Below are positions 49,999 through 61,965 of a stretch of 64,000 bases of DNA, in pieces. Numbering within the stretch: the first letter of the stretch is position 1; each line of letters begins with the position of its first letter. The notes under the pieces were generated by a model that did not search any database, was not told the origin of the DNA, and was given only the letters and a program-made list of their open reading frames with translations. Source of the DNA: Rhyzopertha dominica (Eukaryota > Arthropoda > Insecta > Coleoptera > Bostrichidae); assembly GCA_025024175.1 (NCBI GenBank), contig QCXZ01000053.1, positions 9,176,001 to 9,240,000 of the forward strand. Reading direction: 5' to 3'. A program made the position numbers and the translations under genes.

Positions 49999-51832
49999 TA
50001 TTTTGAGTGGCATTGATAATACAATGCTACAATGGTAAGCGTAATATCTGATCGTATTTTGCAGCTAGTTCATTAACTTCATACCTTTTACTTTGAGAGA
50101 ATTTTGTTCAAAGCCGATAGCACGTTTTCGTAGCCGTTCTTTTTCAAACTACCATTTGGGCAAAAAAAATAAAACTAATTATTTTCGTCTCCATTTTTGC
50201 TGGAGCTCTAAAGCAGGTGCTTGCAGTTTATCAGGATCTGATGGTGCTAATTTGCCCAAAATAAAATAAAGTAAAAAGTTACAAAACAGATTTGTAATAT
50301 GAGAAACAATTTCATCAGTGTGGGAACACTGGATAAATGTGAATACTGTTTTTTCACTAATTATGTCCTTTATAATTTTTTATAATGAGATTTGATGTCT
50401 AATTCGAGGCAGAAGAAAATTAACTATGTAAACAATTTTTATCAGTGATGACACAAAATGTTTGTTACAATAATGTAATTGGTTTCTAATATCTTGAGCT
50501 GCAACAAAACCATGTTGAGGTTCTGGAGTGTCTGTATGTAATAAATTATTGCAGCAGATTTCACAATCTCTTGTATTTTATTAAATTATAGCAAGTNGCA
50601 TGCAGATGAGGTCTCATTAGACTTCAAAACCGGTCACATATAACAAAACAATCATATTGTAGAGATTATTTACTAAATAAATATAGCACTTGAGTACTTT
50701 GTTGAATAAAGTATAAATGTGGAAGAACGCAATATCTTTGCTCAAATAGTTTAAAAGACGAATCAATTTTCAAAGGTAATATGTCGTTTTGAAAAATGTT
50801 GATCTTCAAAATATTGAAGTTGCTTTCAATTGGAGTACTTGATGCAGTTCTAGCACTTCCAGGAAACGCTGTCAACATAACAAAAGAGCACAAAGGAAAT
50901 AGTTTTAGGAATTCTACTATAATTGGTACGAGTTCCGGTAGATATTGGCAGTTGTCTCTGTCACCATCTTGCATATTCCGAGGAATATTGTCTTTAATTT
51001 GTTTGCCCCAGTTTAAGAAGCGATTGCCTTCGAGCCATGATTCGCNGTCTGTTNTGCTTACTGTTTCTGTTTCGTCATGGAAAGGTTTTCCTTAAAACTG
51101 TCTTGCTGCTTTCGCACTGATTAGGAGTGTTTTGTGAAACCTTCAACCTCACTTAATACGACAGAAAATTGCATTAAACATTTTCTCTGCTACTGTTAAA
51201 TTTAACGATTGAAGTAATTATCCCATTGACCTTACGTAGAACTGTCGCACCCATCTTTGTTTGTCGCGCAAGCATTTCCAAGAAAATGTATTTTTTATTA
51301 CGTGCACTGCATCACAACGTATGTATTTAGTAAGGCGTGGATCTTGATCCGTTTATGCAAGTAATAAGTAGGCACCACGGTATTCCAAGTATTGGTTTAA
51401 TGAACTAAAGCCAGCTTGATGTTTGCGATGATGGGGTGGGGGGGTATCTTCCACATGAATGTGTGTTTCATCATCTTCGCTGTCAACAGTTTTTCGAGCT
51501 CTTCAATGTCGGGTACGTCGGGTAAATTTCCAGTAACAGGTCGCTTCTCAAAAATATCTTTCGAAAACAGTAGACTGATAAAATATGGCCAATCTATACT
51601 ATCTTCTGGTGTGGGATCCCCAGACTTCGGTAACGGCAGCTCCTCAAAATGTAATTTAAATTGCTGTATTAACATTTTCCAGGTCTTTTTAGCCTATGCA
51701 CCTGAGAAATAAAAGTAAATGACAGTATTTATATACACATCTCCTAATTTCAGTATTAAATAACACTGAAATACAAATTAAATCTTAATTAATTGCAGGT
51801 TCCCTGCAACCGGCAACTGAATTAGTAGTCTT
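49999..51832 (-). pseudogene. Unclassified (MULE-like?) transposase relic, copy A
   Basis: Minus-strand pieces: FKLHFEELPLPKSGDPTPED and WPYFISLLFSKDIFEKRP (51397-51675, MADF-like), then a region with the YIRCDAVHVIK-type segment degraded, DRDNCQYLPELVPIIVEFLK (about 50970-50910), and SSTPIESNFNILKINIFQ (about 50850-50797). The last resembles the 'SSAPVESEFNKLK' block of a transposase group in insects and cnidarians that I cannot name with certainty. Compared with copy B (52101-53754) it keeps about 190 bp around 50690-50885 but lacks about 46 bp near 50085-50145. Ns at 50597, 51046 and 51054. Confidence 0.55.
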
Positions 51833-52100
51833 TTGGATCGTTATTGAAGAAGGTGTTAACGGCACATAACACCTACTTCCATTTTAAAACGAAAAGTTTT
51901 GTAACATAACACCTTCATCAACGGCTAAAACCTACCGTATGTTTAATATTACACGTTTTTGATGGTGTTATGTTTCAGTTCGAGACTTAACACCTTCATC
52001 CATGGCAAATATGGATTTTCAAAAAAAATGTAACATAACACCTACATCCACTCGTGTCTTCAATTACTACAAAATCGTCAGATTAATATGCCGGACCCGG
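51833..52100. repeat. Spacer with repeated TAACACCTTCAT motifs
   Basis: Between the two transposase copies, the motif TAACACCT(T/A)C(A/T)TC or its complement occurs at least six times (about 51855, 51869, 51909, 51963, 51990, 52036), often preceded by AACAT. It appears to be a short degenerate minisatellite. Confidence 0.7.
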
Positions 52101-53754
52101 TATTTTGAGTGGCATTGATAATACAATGCTACGGTGGTAAACGTAATATCTGATCGTACTTTGCAGCTAATTCATTAGCTTCATACCTTTTCAGTGATTT
52201 ATTTTGCCCAACTATGTCAAGAAGGTCTACTTTGAGAGAATTTTGTTCAAAGCCGATAGCACGTTTTCGTAGCCGTTCTTGGATATCGGCCTTTTTCAAA
52301 CTACCATTTGGGCAAAAAAATAAAACTAATTATTTTCGTCTCAATTTTTGCTGGAGCTCTAAAGCAGCTGCTTGCAGTTTATCAGGATCTGATGGTGCTA
52401 ATTTGCCCAAAATAATGTTATTGACATTATTAATATAATGGTAAAGTAAAAAGTTACAATACCAATTTGTAATATCAGAAACAATTTCATCAGTGTGGGA
52501 ACACTGGATAAATGTGAATACTGTTTTTTTCACCAATTATGTCCTTTATAATTTTTGATAATTGGATTTGACGTCCAATTCGAGGCAGAAGAAAATTAAC
52601 TATGTTAACAATGTTTATCAGTGATGACACAAAATGTTTGTTACAATAATGTAATTGGTTTCTAATATCTTGAGCTGCAACAAAACTATGTTGAGGTTCT
52701 GGAGTGCCTGCATGTAATAAATTATTGCAGCAGATTTCATAATCTCTTGTTTTTTATTAAATTATAGCAAGTGGCATGCAGATGAGGTCTCATTAGACTT
52801 CAAAACCGGTCACATATAACAAAACAACCATATTGTAGAGATTATTTACTAAATAAAATCATTTTAGGAATTCTACTATAATTGGTACGAGTTCCGGTAG
52901 ATATTGGCAGTTGTCTCTGTCACCATCTTGCATATTCCAAGGAATATTGTCTTTAATTTGTATGCCCCAGTTTAGGAAGCGATTGCCTTCGAGCCATGAT
53001 TCGCAGTCTATTATGCTTACTGTCTTACTACTTTCGCACTGATTAGGAGTGTTTGTGAAACCATCAATATCACTTAATACGACAGTAAATTGCATTAAAC
53101 ATTTTCTCTGCTACTGTTAAATTTAGCGATTCAAGTAATTGTTCCATTGACCTTATGTAGAACTGTCGCACCCTTCTTTGTTTGTCGCGCAAACATTTCC
53201 ACGAACATGTATTTTTTATTACGTGCACTGCATCACAACGTATGTATTTAGTAAGCCGTGGATCTTGATCCGTTTGTCCAAGTAATAAGTAAGGCACCAC
53301 GGTATTCCAAGTATTGGTTTAATGAACTAAAGCCAGCTTGATGTTTGCGATGATGGGGTGGGGGGGTATCTTCCACATGAATGTGTGTTTCATCATCTTC
53401 GCTGTCAACAGTTTTTCGAGCTCTTCAATGTCGGGTACGTCGGGTAAATTTCCAGTAACAGGTCGCTTCTCAAAAATATCTTTCGAAAACTGTAGACTGA
53501 TAAAATATGGCCAATCTACACTGTCTTCTGGTGTGGGATCCCCAGACTTCGGTAACGGCAGCTCCTCAAAATGTAATTTAAATTGCTGTATTAACATTTT
53601 CCAGGTCTTTTTAGCCTCTGCACCTGAGAAATAAAAGTAAATGACAGTATTTATATACACATTTCCTAATTTCAGTATTAAATTACACTGAAAAACAAAT
53701 TAAATCTTAATTAATTGCAGGTTCCTTGCGACCGGCAACTCGATTAGTAGTCTT
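52101..53754 (-). pseudogene. Unclassified (MULE-like?) transposase relic, copy B
   Basis: Direct repeat of copy A with clearer pieces. It reads AEAKKTWKMLIQQFKLHFEE (53550-53624), a MADF/SANT-type N-terminus with conserved tryptophans; TKYIRCDAVHVIKN and RRVRQFYIRSMEQLLES (53260-53120), which resemble the central catalytic region of MULE-like transposases ('FIRVDVAHFIK...RVKEFYLRAIGQL'); NCQYLPELVPIIVEF; and a C-terminal helix LAPSDPDKLQAAALELQQKL (52330-52440). Stops and frameshifts separate them. TIRs were not identified. Confidence 0.6.
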
Positions 53755-53819
53755 GCATTTTCTTTTCGTCTGGGCGCTACAACTGTAGGGGGGTGTAGTA
53801 AAAGAAATTTGAGTTTTGT

Positions 53820-54180
53820 TATGGGAGATTTTACAACCACTTTACATGAATCAGCCAATCGAAGACGTATTCCAGGAAATTGCTAAACAGTTCTACGCAA
53901 AAATGGAGTTTCCCCGATTGTCTTAGTTCAATTGATGGTAAACACATCCGCATAAAATGCCTGACGCGATTAGGTACCATGTTTTATAACTATAAGCATA
54001 ATTTCTCCATTGTCCTGCAAACAGTTAGCGACGCAAATTGTAAATTTGCCTTCATCGAAGTTAGTTCATACGGAAAACAAAGCGACGGAGAACGTAATTG
54101 TTCTGCTGTGTACACTTCATTAAATATTCTGATGTGTTGTATTCTTTTTTCTTTGCAAAATTATGAAGGCACACGGTGAC
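53820..54180 (+). pseudogene. PIF/Harbinger transposase fragment
   Basis: Plus-strand frame reads CLSSIDGKHIRIKCLTRLGT then MFYNYKHNFSIVLQTVSDAN and FAFIEVSSYGKQSDG (53918-54090). This is the start of the HARBI1-type DDE domain; the aspartate of SIDGKH is the first catalytic residue. The rest is lost or frameshifted. Confidence 0.85.
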
Positions 54181-54309
54181 TTTTACAATGCTCTCCACAC
54201 TTTTAGGAGATGCCGCTATCGTGCGAGTAAAATTCTCCAACTCGCAACAAGAATTCCAAAGCTGTTTTGTATTACTCGTCTTGCCCGCCTTAATCGAAAG
54301 TTGAAAATA

Positions 54310-54730
54310 TTTTGAGGCGTGGTCAGGTTTGCCCCTTTATAGGGCTTCATTAGGCGTTTTCCTAGTGAAAATTCATAATCGCCAACAAAAAATGAGGCAC
54401 TTTTATGTTGCTATTTGGCAGATATTCGTCAGGCGGTATTGGTAAAATTCCTGATCGCAACGCTTCGCCTAAAGCCGAATTTGCAAGTACTCCCCCGTAG
54501 CTTTGAGATCCGTACGTTCCCACGTTTATAATAAAAGTAATATTATAATGGGCATCACATATCGCTAGAAGCACAATGCTAAAATGCTTTGTTTATTGAA
54601 ATATTGGTTTCCCGAATTGGATAGGCAATTGACTGCTGTGTTTGCCATCGAGAGCGCCCAAGGTATTCGGCAAATTCCACCTCGTCAAAAACTGGAATGC
54701 TATTTACTTAAACTTATCTTCTGTTGACGC
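54310..54730 (-). pseudogene. PIF/Harbinger transposase fragment, opposite strand
   Basis: Minus-strand frames read PNTLGALDGKHS (about 54670), then FSIVLLAICDAHYNITFIIN and VGTYGSQSYGGVLANSALGE (54362-54590). Same domain as 53820-54180 but on the other strand and of a different lineage, as the residues around DGKH and YG differ. Confidence 0.82.
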
Positions 54731-54744
54731 TTTCATTTAAGGAT

Positions 54745-55810
54745 TCCCAAATTGCTTTTGTAGTCTCTATGGTGAAGCATAAGGTTCACAGTAGACGACA
54801 TATTTCTTTGTTAACGTGTTTGGTTGGATTACCTTTCAGGTAGAATATGTAGAAGTATGTAAAATTTTAGATGTTTCTTTCACAATTCAGAATTAAATTG
54901 GGTACTACTATCTATGATGACATCAACGGGCTTTAATACGTCTACGCAATAAAAATGAAGCAACCGATTCAAGCATACTAAGTTGCCCGGTTGTTTGCCG
55001 ATTACAGAATTCACAGGACCCTCGATTTTTTACACAAATCGCATGCCGTGACCACCTGACGTACATTGGTATACTCGTATTCTTCAACATCGACTGTCGA
55101 CTGCTTCACTCCCCGCTTCTCTGCCTGTGTTACCAACAGTGTAAAGTGTATGTCCACTAAAACTGCATCACCATACCGCTCAAATTCCGCTAAAGCTGTC
55201 ACTAAAAAAATCCGCCAAATTTTAACTAAGCAAATAATTACTTTGAAATATTTTTATATTGAAAATTTGGGGGTTGTATGATGCAAAACAACAACAATTA
55301 AAAATTTACCAAAATCTTATTTTTTAACAATTCATATGTTGGTTGAAATTCGTTACAGCATATTTTCAATCTGCTTCAACCTGCTCGAATAGTTAAAATT
55401 GAATTCAGCATTTTTAATCTCGACCTGTTACGTAATTTGGTTTTACGACATTCATTTGACTAAGGAGACACTGGACGACTGCATTAGAATGTGGCAAAGT
55501 CAATAAACCTATTGTAAATTGAGCTAATTCATCAAACACAACAGTCGCTTTTAAATCTTTGTAGTTTGAAACTTCAGCCCAAAATTTTGTGGTGTCAGTT
55601 ATATTTTCCTATTGTATTAAATGAATTTTTTTGCAACTGCTTATAAGTTAATGATATTTCGTGTTATATTTCGCCATAGATATGTTTACACCCCTACCTA
55701 CCCCGTAGTTCTAGAATCTAGATGCACCAGAAAACAAATTAGCTACTGTTTAGTTATACCCTGTTGCTTTTCTTTGGTGGTTGATGACATACAGTTGTTA
55801 AAGTGATAAA
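54745..55810. other. Spacer without supported genes
   Basis: A minus-strand ORF at 55011-55202 is acidic and unrecognised. The rest shows nothing. Confidence 0.45.
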
Positions 55811-57100
55811 AGGTGTCTCAGAATGTTTTTCGTTTTTAGATGTTAAATAAAAGACAAAATATCAATTAAATCTCGTTTTGTTTAATGTTAATTTAAAGAG
55901 CAATTCTTGAAGTTTATTTATGAAAAAACCCTTTGCAAATGCGCACCATTTATTTGTTCACACTCATTTAACCTGGAGCTACAATTTTCTATAACTCGCT
56001 GGAGCATCACTCTTGGAATAGAGTTGATTTCTTTAGTGATTCTTTACTTCAACACATTCAGGTTGGGTGGCAATGGATTGTAAACTTGCTTTTTAGGTAG
56101 CCCCATAGGAAAAAATCAGCAGGCGTTAAATCAGGGCTCCTCGGTGGGCAATTGATGTCTCCTCGGCGACTTATCACTCTTCCAGGGAATAAATCATGAG
56201 GACCAACTAATGAGTCATTTGTAACATGAGAAGTGGCTCCATCTTGCTGGAAAAAGGTGTTGCAGTTGTAGACCTTATGGTTATGCATTTCTGTAGCCAA
56301 AAAAGTCCTGATCATATGGCAATATCGGTCAGAATTAACGGTTTGAGTTCGACCTCGGTTATCCTCAAAAAATAAGGACCGATAATTCCTTGACTTGATA
56401 TGGCAGCCCAAACAACAACTTTTGGCGAGTGCAAGGGCTTCTAATGCAGTCCTAACGGATTCTCTAAAGCCCAGTATCTGCAATGTTGTGTATTCACATG
56501 ACCGTGGATGTGAAAATTCGATTCGTCGGAGAACCAGATGTTATTGCAACTCCTAAAACGATTTTTCATTGTTCTGCAGAATTCGACTCGTTTATCAGGA
56601 TCATCAGGCTGCATTTCTTGAACAATAACAATTTTATACTGGTGAAAATGTAATTCTTTCGAAATAATGCGATGAACCGTAGATTTGTTCAAATTAAGAG
56701 AAGCTGCGCGCAATCTCAATGGGGTCATCCATCACACTCTTGAACGCGATCGACGTTCATACTCGTTCTTGATGTCTTTTTATGCCCAGACGATTTGTCC
56801 GGCATTGTTTTCCCAGTCTCTTCAAACTTTCACACCCAATGCGTAATTAAATTGGCACTTAGCACATGTTTTAAGCTTTTTAAATTAAAATGTGTCCTGT
56901 AGAGACGACGAACAACAGTGTAGGAATCGTTGTTTTTATAAAACGCTCTCACGCAAAACGCGCGCTGAATTCCCGTGAAACGATTCATGGCTCCTAAACT
57001 TAACAAGCCGGCCAAGCGTTTGAGTCCACTCCCCTCCTCCTGCTAGCTGCGGTTGGCGCGTATTGGTCAATTCAAAAACGATAAGCATTCTGAAACACCC
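55811..57100 (-). mobile_element. DUF4817-type Tc1/mariner-like element with TIRs
   Basis: The left end AGGTGTCTCAGAATG and the right end, complement of GGGTGTTTCAGAATG, match for about 28 bp including CGTTTTT. The transposase is on the minus strand: MNRFTGIQRAFCVRAFYKNN (about 56990, DUF4817), RIISKELHFHQYKI, WFSDESNFHIHG (first D, about 56520), TFFQQDGATSHV (second D, about 56260) and CPPRSPDLTPADFFLWGYLK (third D, about 56150). Frameshifts occur near 56740-56830 and 56450, with an altered stretch around 56400. Inactive but well delimited. No TA target duplication is obvious. Confidence 0.85.
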
Positions 57101-58395
57101 ATTACAATGAACATGATAACATGTTTATCAACTGAACATTTTTGAGTTCTTTTTTCCCCTCTTCTAAAATGTCCGCTAATGCCCTGGGATCTGGCAGCTA
57201 AATTCATGGATCTCCTTTAGAGTGCTCCTTTGCTGTCACAAGTTTGAGAGTTGTAGCACTCAACAGACGTGCATGAAGGTTCCTCACTCCTGTGATGCAC
57301 CCACATGATAAATGCCACAACATGTTTACATCCTCCTTGAGAAGCAGCATAGTCAATACACTGGGCACTCACTATTGCGTTTCTTCATCCACAAGCATAT
57401 TGGCATAATATGGTTTATTACGAACTTTATGTTCTGGCCACTTAACTATGTACAATCATGCATCACGGCGAAGTTGAACATTGCTCACAGTATCATCCCC
57501 ATATGATTGCCTCGAAGACCTAGAAATTAAATAAAATTAATAAAATTATTTGTTTAATTAATAACGAAATACAAAACATAACCTCAAAATCATACATTTT
57601 TCATTCGTTTAGTTTAATCTTTTGAGCTTATACATATCTGTTGCTTCGGGTTTTCGAAATGACGAGAAACCAATATTGTATATCGGTTTTATTGTGGACT
57701 ATATTGATGCAGGTGGCCGAGATGTTGTACATGTAATCTCCTTTATTTTACGCGGAGACGAAACCGAATGCGTGCGTTTCAAACTTGTCGCGCGCGTCCA
57801 TCTTGTTCTTCCCTCGTTGCCATGTTGCAGTTGCACGATTAGTTGCACACAAGTTTTAGTCCCGTTGCACGATAGTTTTCGCTCTACATACAGCGCCATC
57901 GCACGGTAACATGCAAACATACATTTGAACTTAACAATACCTATTGTTATTGTAATTATAATTTGGTAAATATTGGTATATTACAAAAGTTATTATTAAT
58001 TGCGAAGAAAATGGCCATTGTAAAACAGTCAATTTTCGGCAAATTTAAACTATTTGCCTTAATAAATCCACTTTCCTTGATATAGAAGCACCTTTCAAAG
58101 GTTTTCAAAGCGAATCTCGAAGCAATATTGATATATTACAAAATTATTGTATCCAAACAATGAAGCCTATTGTCAGCGTAAATGATATATAGGAACAAGT
58201 AACGTCGTGCACCTCTGATTGGTGTTCGTTGTCACGTGACTTGAGAGTGATTTAATTACATTTTATTTGGAAAAATTTATAAGGAAAAATATTGTGATTT
58301 TCAGTATTTATATCGCCGAAAATTTGAACAGTCAACATCCCTTTTATACTGCTAATAGTTTTGGCAGGGGAATTAGGACTTAAGCCTTTCAAAGT
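57101..58395. other. Spacer without supported genes
   Basis: Short ORFs at 57312 and 57622-57920 do not resemble known proteins. Confidence 0.45.
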
Positions 58396-59660
58396 TTAGA
58401 TTCCAGATGGATTGTACTTTAGCTTGGTTTGTTTTAATTTGTCCAACTTTATTAACGACACATTCGCTCCAGTGCCAACCACAAATTTGAAGCGAATATT
58501 TTGGTATGTGGCACGTATGATTAAATGAATGCTAAACGTATTATAATTAGAATAAAATGATGCTGGGTTAGTATAATCCATTCTACAAATGAAATTGCGA
58601 TTATTTATAAATGCATTTAAAGAGTTAGAGACTAGGTTACAATTTAGATAATCGGGAATCGAATTAGATTTAGGAACTCGATTATGTGCCATGCAATATA
58701 AATTAGAAAATTAGGAGCGATTCGGTCGCGATTTAGAATTAGAACGAGTCATGCGATCGATAATTGGAGGCTGCGATTTTATAGTTTGTTTTGTACTTGA
58801 ACTTGCTGATAGTTTTTTTAAAAACGCGCGCTAGAGTTTGAATTAAGATCAGCAAGTGAAATGTAGACCATAACTGGAACTAGAAATTCGTTATCCCTGC
58901 GTGCATTATTATGTTGAGGTTTACATTGTTGGATTAAATGATCCCGTTTCTTACAATAACGGCAAAAATTTACTAGAATATTCGTTGGCTTGGTTAAAGT
59001 TATTCATTTGACTATTGTGCTTTTGACTAAAAAATACATGAGCAGGCTGACTTCGTTTCTTAAAGCAGTTTTTGTTCGTATACCTCGATTTTTTACAAAA
59101 GTTACAATGTAAAGTAGGTGACAATTTTATCTTAAATTCATCAAACTAAATTTCTAATGCACGTTCTGCTAACACTGCTTTTGAATAAGCTTCTGACATA
59201 TCAGACAAATTTTGACTTCTCAAGAATCTTGAAATGTATGGAACAGAATGGTGAATGAAACGGCTAGGCGCTAACTCCTTTATTGTTGCAATTTTGCCTA
59301 ACTCTTCGTTTTTGTTTTTATAGGTCACCGAGTTTAATAATCTAGTAACGATTGCATCTATTTTTTCACGAAATGAAGCAACAGATTGTTGCCCTTGTTT
59401 AAGCATGTTAAGTTCTTCCATTAAATGTATGTAATGCTTTTTATCTTGATAAAGAGAATTTAGTATTGTTTTTAGTTCTGTCCAATTATTATTGTTTTTC
59501 CCCGTAGTTAAAATCTAATGTTACCGGTTAATTTAGTTATAATGAACTCTAGTAAAGGATGGTTTTGAGCTCGTGAGCCAACATCATAGCATTTGCACAA
59601 TTAGTGATGAATTTATAAATGAGCAGAGAAATTGTAAATTAAATTGCATTTCTCCATTAT
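58396..59660 (-). pseudogene. Gypsy-like gag-protease relic
   Basis: Gag at 59146-59421: SVASFREKIDAIVTRLLNSV, then IATIKELAPSRFIHHSVPYI and SRFLRSQNLSDMSEAYSKAV, a typical arthropod gypsy capsid segment. Two zinc knuckles follow: CNFCKKSRYTNKNC (about 59100, with R in place of H) and CRYCKKRDHLIQQC (about 58960). The protease is at 58396-58692: NIRFKFVVGTGANVSLI, where the catalytic aspartate of D-T-G is replaced by G, so it would be inactive. RT and integrase are absent. Confidence 0.78.
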
Positions 59661-59918
59661 TGTCTTTAGCCATTTTTGCGTTTTAAAGTTTTGGGAACAA
59701 AGAGGAAGTTACGAGTTATACGACTAGTTCAAACTAAAGTCGGTTAAGAAAAAAAACTACTTACGTTTAGCTTTCCCCGGAGCAGTCTGCGTTGATCAGA
59801 CGACCTGTTGAGAAGATCGGTGCCCTAGTGGTTCCCGTAGCTCAAAGAATTGAGAACGCTTCCAGATGTTGCAATTTTGCGGAACTTGCAGCAGATCCCA
59901 CTTGTGACACCAGACAAT

Positions 59919-60235
59919 TTTGTTATGACACCATGCAGTATTTTGTAGGTGTATACCGACACGAGGTTTTGTCAGGATGAAAACTCAAGCATTGGTTAAC
60001 TTGAACTAAACGTATTTTCACTTTTATTAGGAAGTCTAAGATTTACAAATCAAACACCCGACGGACAGAGTACTGTGGTTTAAGAACATTGTTTATTGAC
60101 TAAAGACTAGAGCCCAGAAGACTGTTTTTTATCTGAGAGAGCTACCCGCAACGCGTCACGTAGCCCTTAATTAAAATGCTGAATAACATGATTTCAAAAT
60201 TAAAAAATGAAGTTCTCCTGACTCTCAGCAGACAG
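59919..60235 (-). repeat. Probable 5' LTR of the gypsy-like element
   Basis: On the minus strand the segment starts TGTCTGCTGAGAG (60235) and ends GGTGTCATAACA (59919), and it contains AATAAA near 60095. A few bases after its end (about 59890-59912) the sequence TGGTGTCACAAGTGGGATC looks like a tRNA primer-binding site, which precedes gag at the expected side. The other LTR is missing, so the call rests on these features only. Confidence 0.45.
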
Positions 60236-60522
60236 GAATATGGCCCGGATGTATTCAGCGGAACTTACACAAAGCATAAGCCATTTAAAAGCAAGTTTTT
60301 GGCTTGAAGACAATAACGACAAAACGTGATCTGCTATAGGATTTTTTTACAAGCAAATAAAATTGATACCTGACCAGAGAGGTATCTAACATGTGAATAA
60401 TTATGTGCAAATTTGGATCTGTACCTTTGCGGTTGTAGATTTTGATTAATTTTGAAAAACTATTGTCGGACGTTGATTTTGTAAGTACTTGACTGTTTTA
60501 TAAGTTTATAGAAAGTTATAAA

Positions 60523-60703
60523 TTCTAATTCATTTATATACAAAGAAAGAAGTGATTTTGTGTTTCTAATTACTGTACATTCTGCAAATATTTCATATTT
60601 ACTAGTGCATGACGTTAAATTTTGGGTGCCATGAACGGACTGTATTGACCAATGGCCCTCGTATACTAACGGAATTGATACCTAGTGGGCTATAGCATTA
60701 GAG
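60523..60703. repeat. Dispersed repeat, copy 1 (matches 63818-64000)
   Basis: Shares AATTCTAATTCATTTATATA, TTTTGGGTGCCATGAACGGA and GGAATTGATACCTAGT with the copy at the window edge. It lies next to the LINE RT fragment and could be that LINE's 3' region, since both are on the same side. Confidence 0.75.
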
Positions 60704-61965
60704 ATCCGTTTCCAGAAGGCACTTTTTAAAATATTTAGAAACAATGTCAACGTGTATTTGTGTTTGTTTTAAAGCTACTTGGGCATTGAAGGAGCTGGCG
60801 TAAATGGCCGTACCGTCGGCATATAATGCCGGCTTTGTTTGTGGGAACCACTGAAAATCATGTAAGAAAAATGTGAATAACTTTGATCCCAGAGCTGGCC
60901 ACTGGGAGACACCGGCAGCAATTGTTTTTATTCCAACAATGAGTCGTCAACTTTAATCTTAAAGCGCCTGTTTGAGTGGTAATTGTGAATTAGCTTTACT
61001 ATTATTGGTGAAAATTTCAGACTGATTAGTTTGTAAGTTAGTCCATTTATCCAAACTTTGTCAAAAGCTTTTTGTATGTCTAGTAGTACCAGGGCTGTAT
61101 TTTTATCACTTCTACGCTTGGTTCGTGGTCAACTTCTATGACTACAAATTCGTGTGTTTTTGTCGCTTTTATACATATAGGTGTGAAATTGAACAGGATT
61201 GGTTAGTGTTTTTAATACATTCTTAGTTGATCGCCATTCGGCAACATCTGTTATACAGGGTTTCTATAAATGATTCATTCAGCGCCGGCGGCGTTGATTT
61301 CTGAATTCTTTGTGCCGCCGTTTTGTAACTGCTGCCAAGCTACAATATGCACGGCGATTGCAAGCGGCGATAGCACTGAAGGTTGCAGATCAGTGTCACC
61401 CCACAGCATCGAAGTGTGACCTTTCTGACACATTAAAGTTAATTATTCCACAAAACAGTAAAAAATATGTTGAAAATACACACTCCTAGGCGTTTTCTCA
61501 TATTAAAATATATCAAATAATTCAAATTCAACAGATGAGAAGTATGCGTCACTTTCCTGAGAGGCGACAAAATGATTTAATCGATAATTTTCATAAGCGC
61601 CCTGGATGCATGAATCATTTATAGAAACCCTTTATAAAATGCGGTGGTGTTGTTATATTTAATTTGAAATCCTTTTGATATTGTTGTTTTTAAGTATGCT
61701 ATAAATTTTACGTAGTTATCTACTTTGCCGTGGATAATTATGGGTGGCGGTGTTGACTGTTTCTTTTCTGTTCTTATAACGCCTGAACTTTCAGGCGATC
61801 TTCCTCTGTGAGTTCTTCATAGCGGTTATTTGTAATTATTTCATGTTGAAATTCTGATCGTTGTCTGTCTTTTTAGTACCGGGTATCGTATGAACTTGTA
61901 TCCGTGGAGACAGATGGTATGGAGTTTTCGTGCTGTTCATCCATTGTTGATTGTTTATCATCAAA
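60704..61965 (-). pseudogene. Jockey-like LINE relic, split by a MITE
   Basis: ORF1 (gag) part at 61965-61633: YEELTEEDRL, PPPIIIHGKVDNYVKFIAYL and TISKGFQIKYNNTTAF. After the MITE (61256-61632) gag resumes: DWRSTKNVLKTLTNPVQFHT and THEFVVIEV (about 61235-61130). Then, with most of ORF2 deleted, the RT core: LDIQKAFDKVW (about 61090-61055), KLIHNYHSNRRFKIK, and LYADGTAIYASSF (about 60830-60790), where the catalytic ADD reads ADG. A dead copy. Confidence 0.75.
61256..61632. mobile_element. 377-bp MITE inside LINE ORF1
   Basis: Terminal inverted repeats CAGGGTTTCTATAAATGATT (left) and its complement, with one mismatch at the terminal base, at the right. TATA flanks both sides (61252-61255 and 61633-61636). 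Its ends resemble those of the foldback element at 1668 (CAGGGT plus TATA target). GC-richer internal sequence, no ORF. Confidence 0.85.

Noticed and set aside
51416..53634. 98-codon plus-strand ORFs at 51416 and 53338
   Set aside because: Antisense shadows of the transposase frames on the minus strand.
57622..57909. 95-codon plus-strand ORF
   Set aside because: No similarity recognised and an overlapping antisense ORF of similar length; chance is sufficient.
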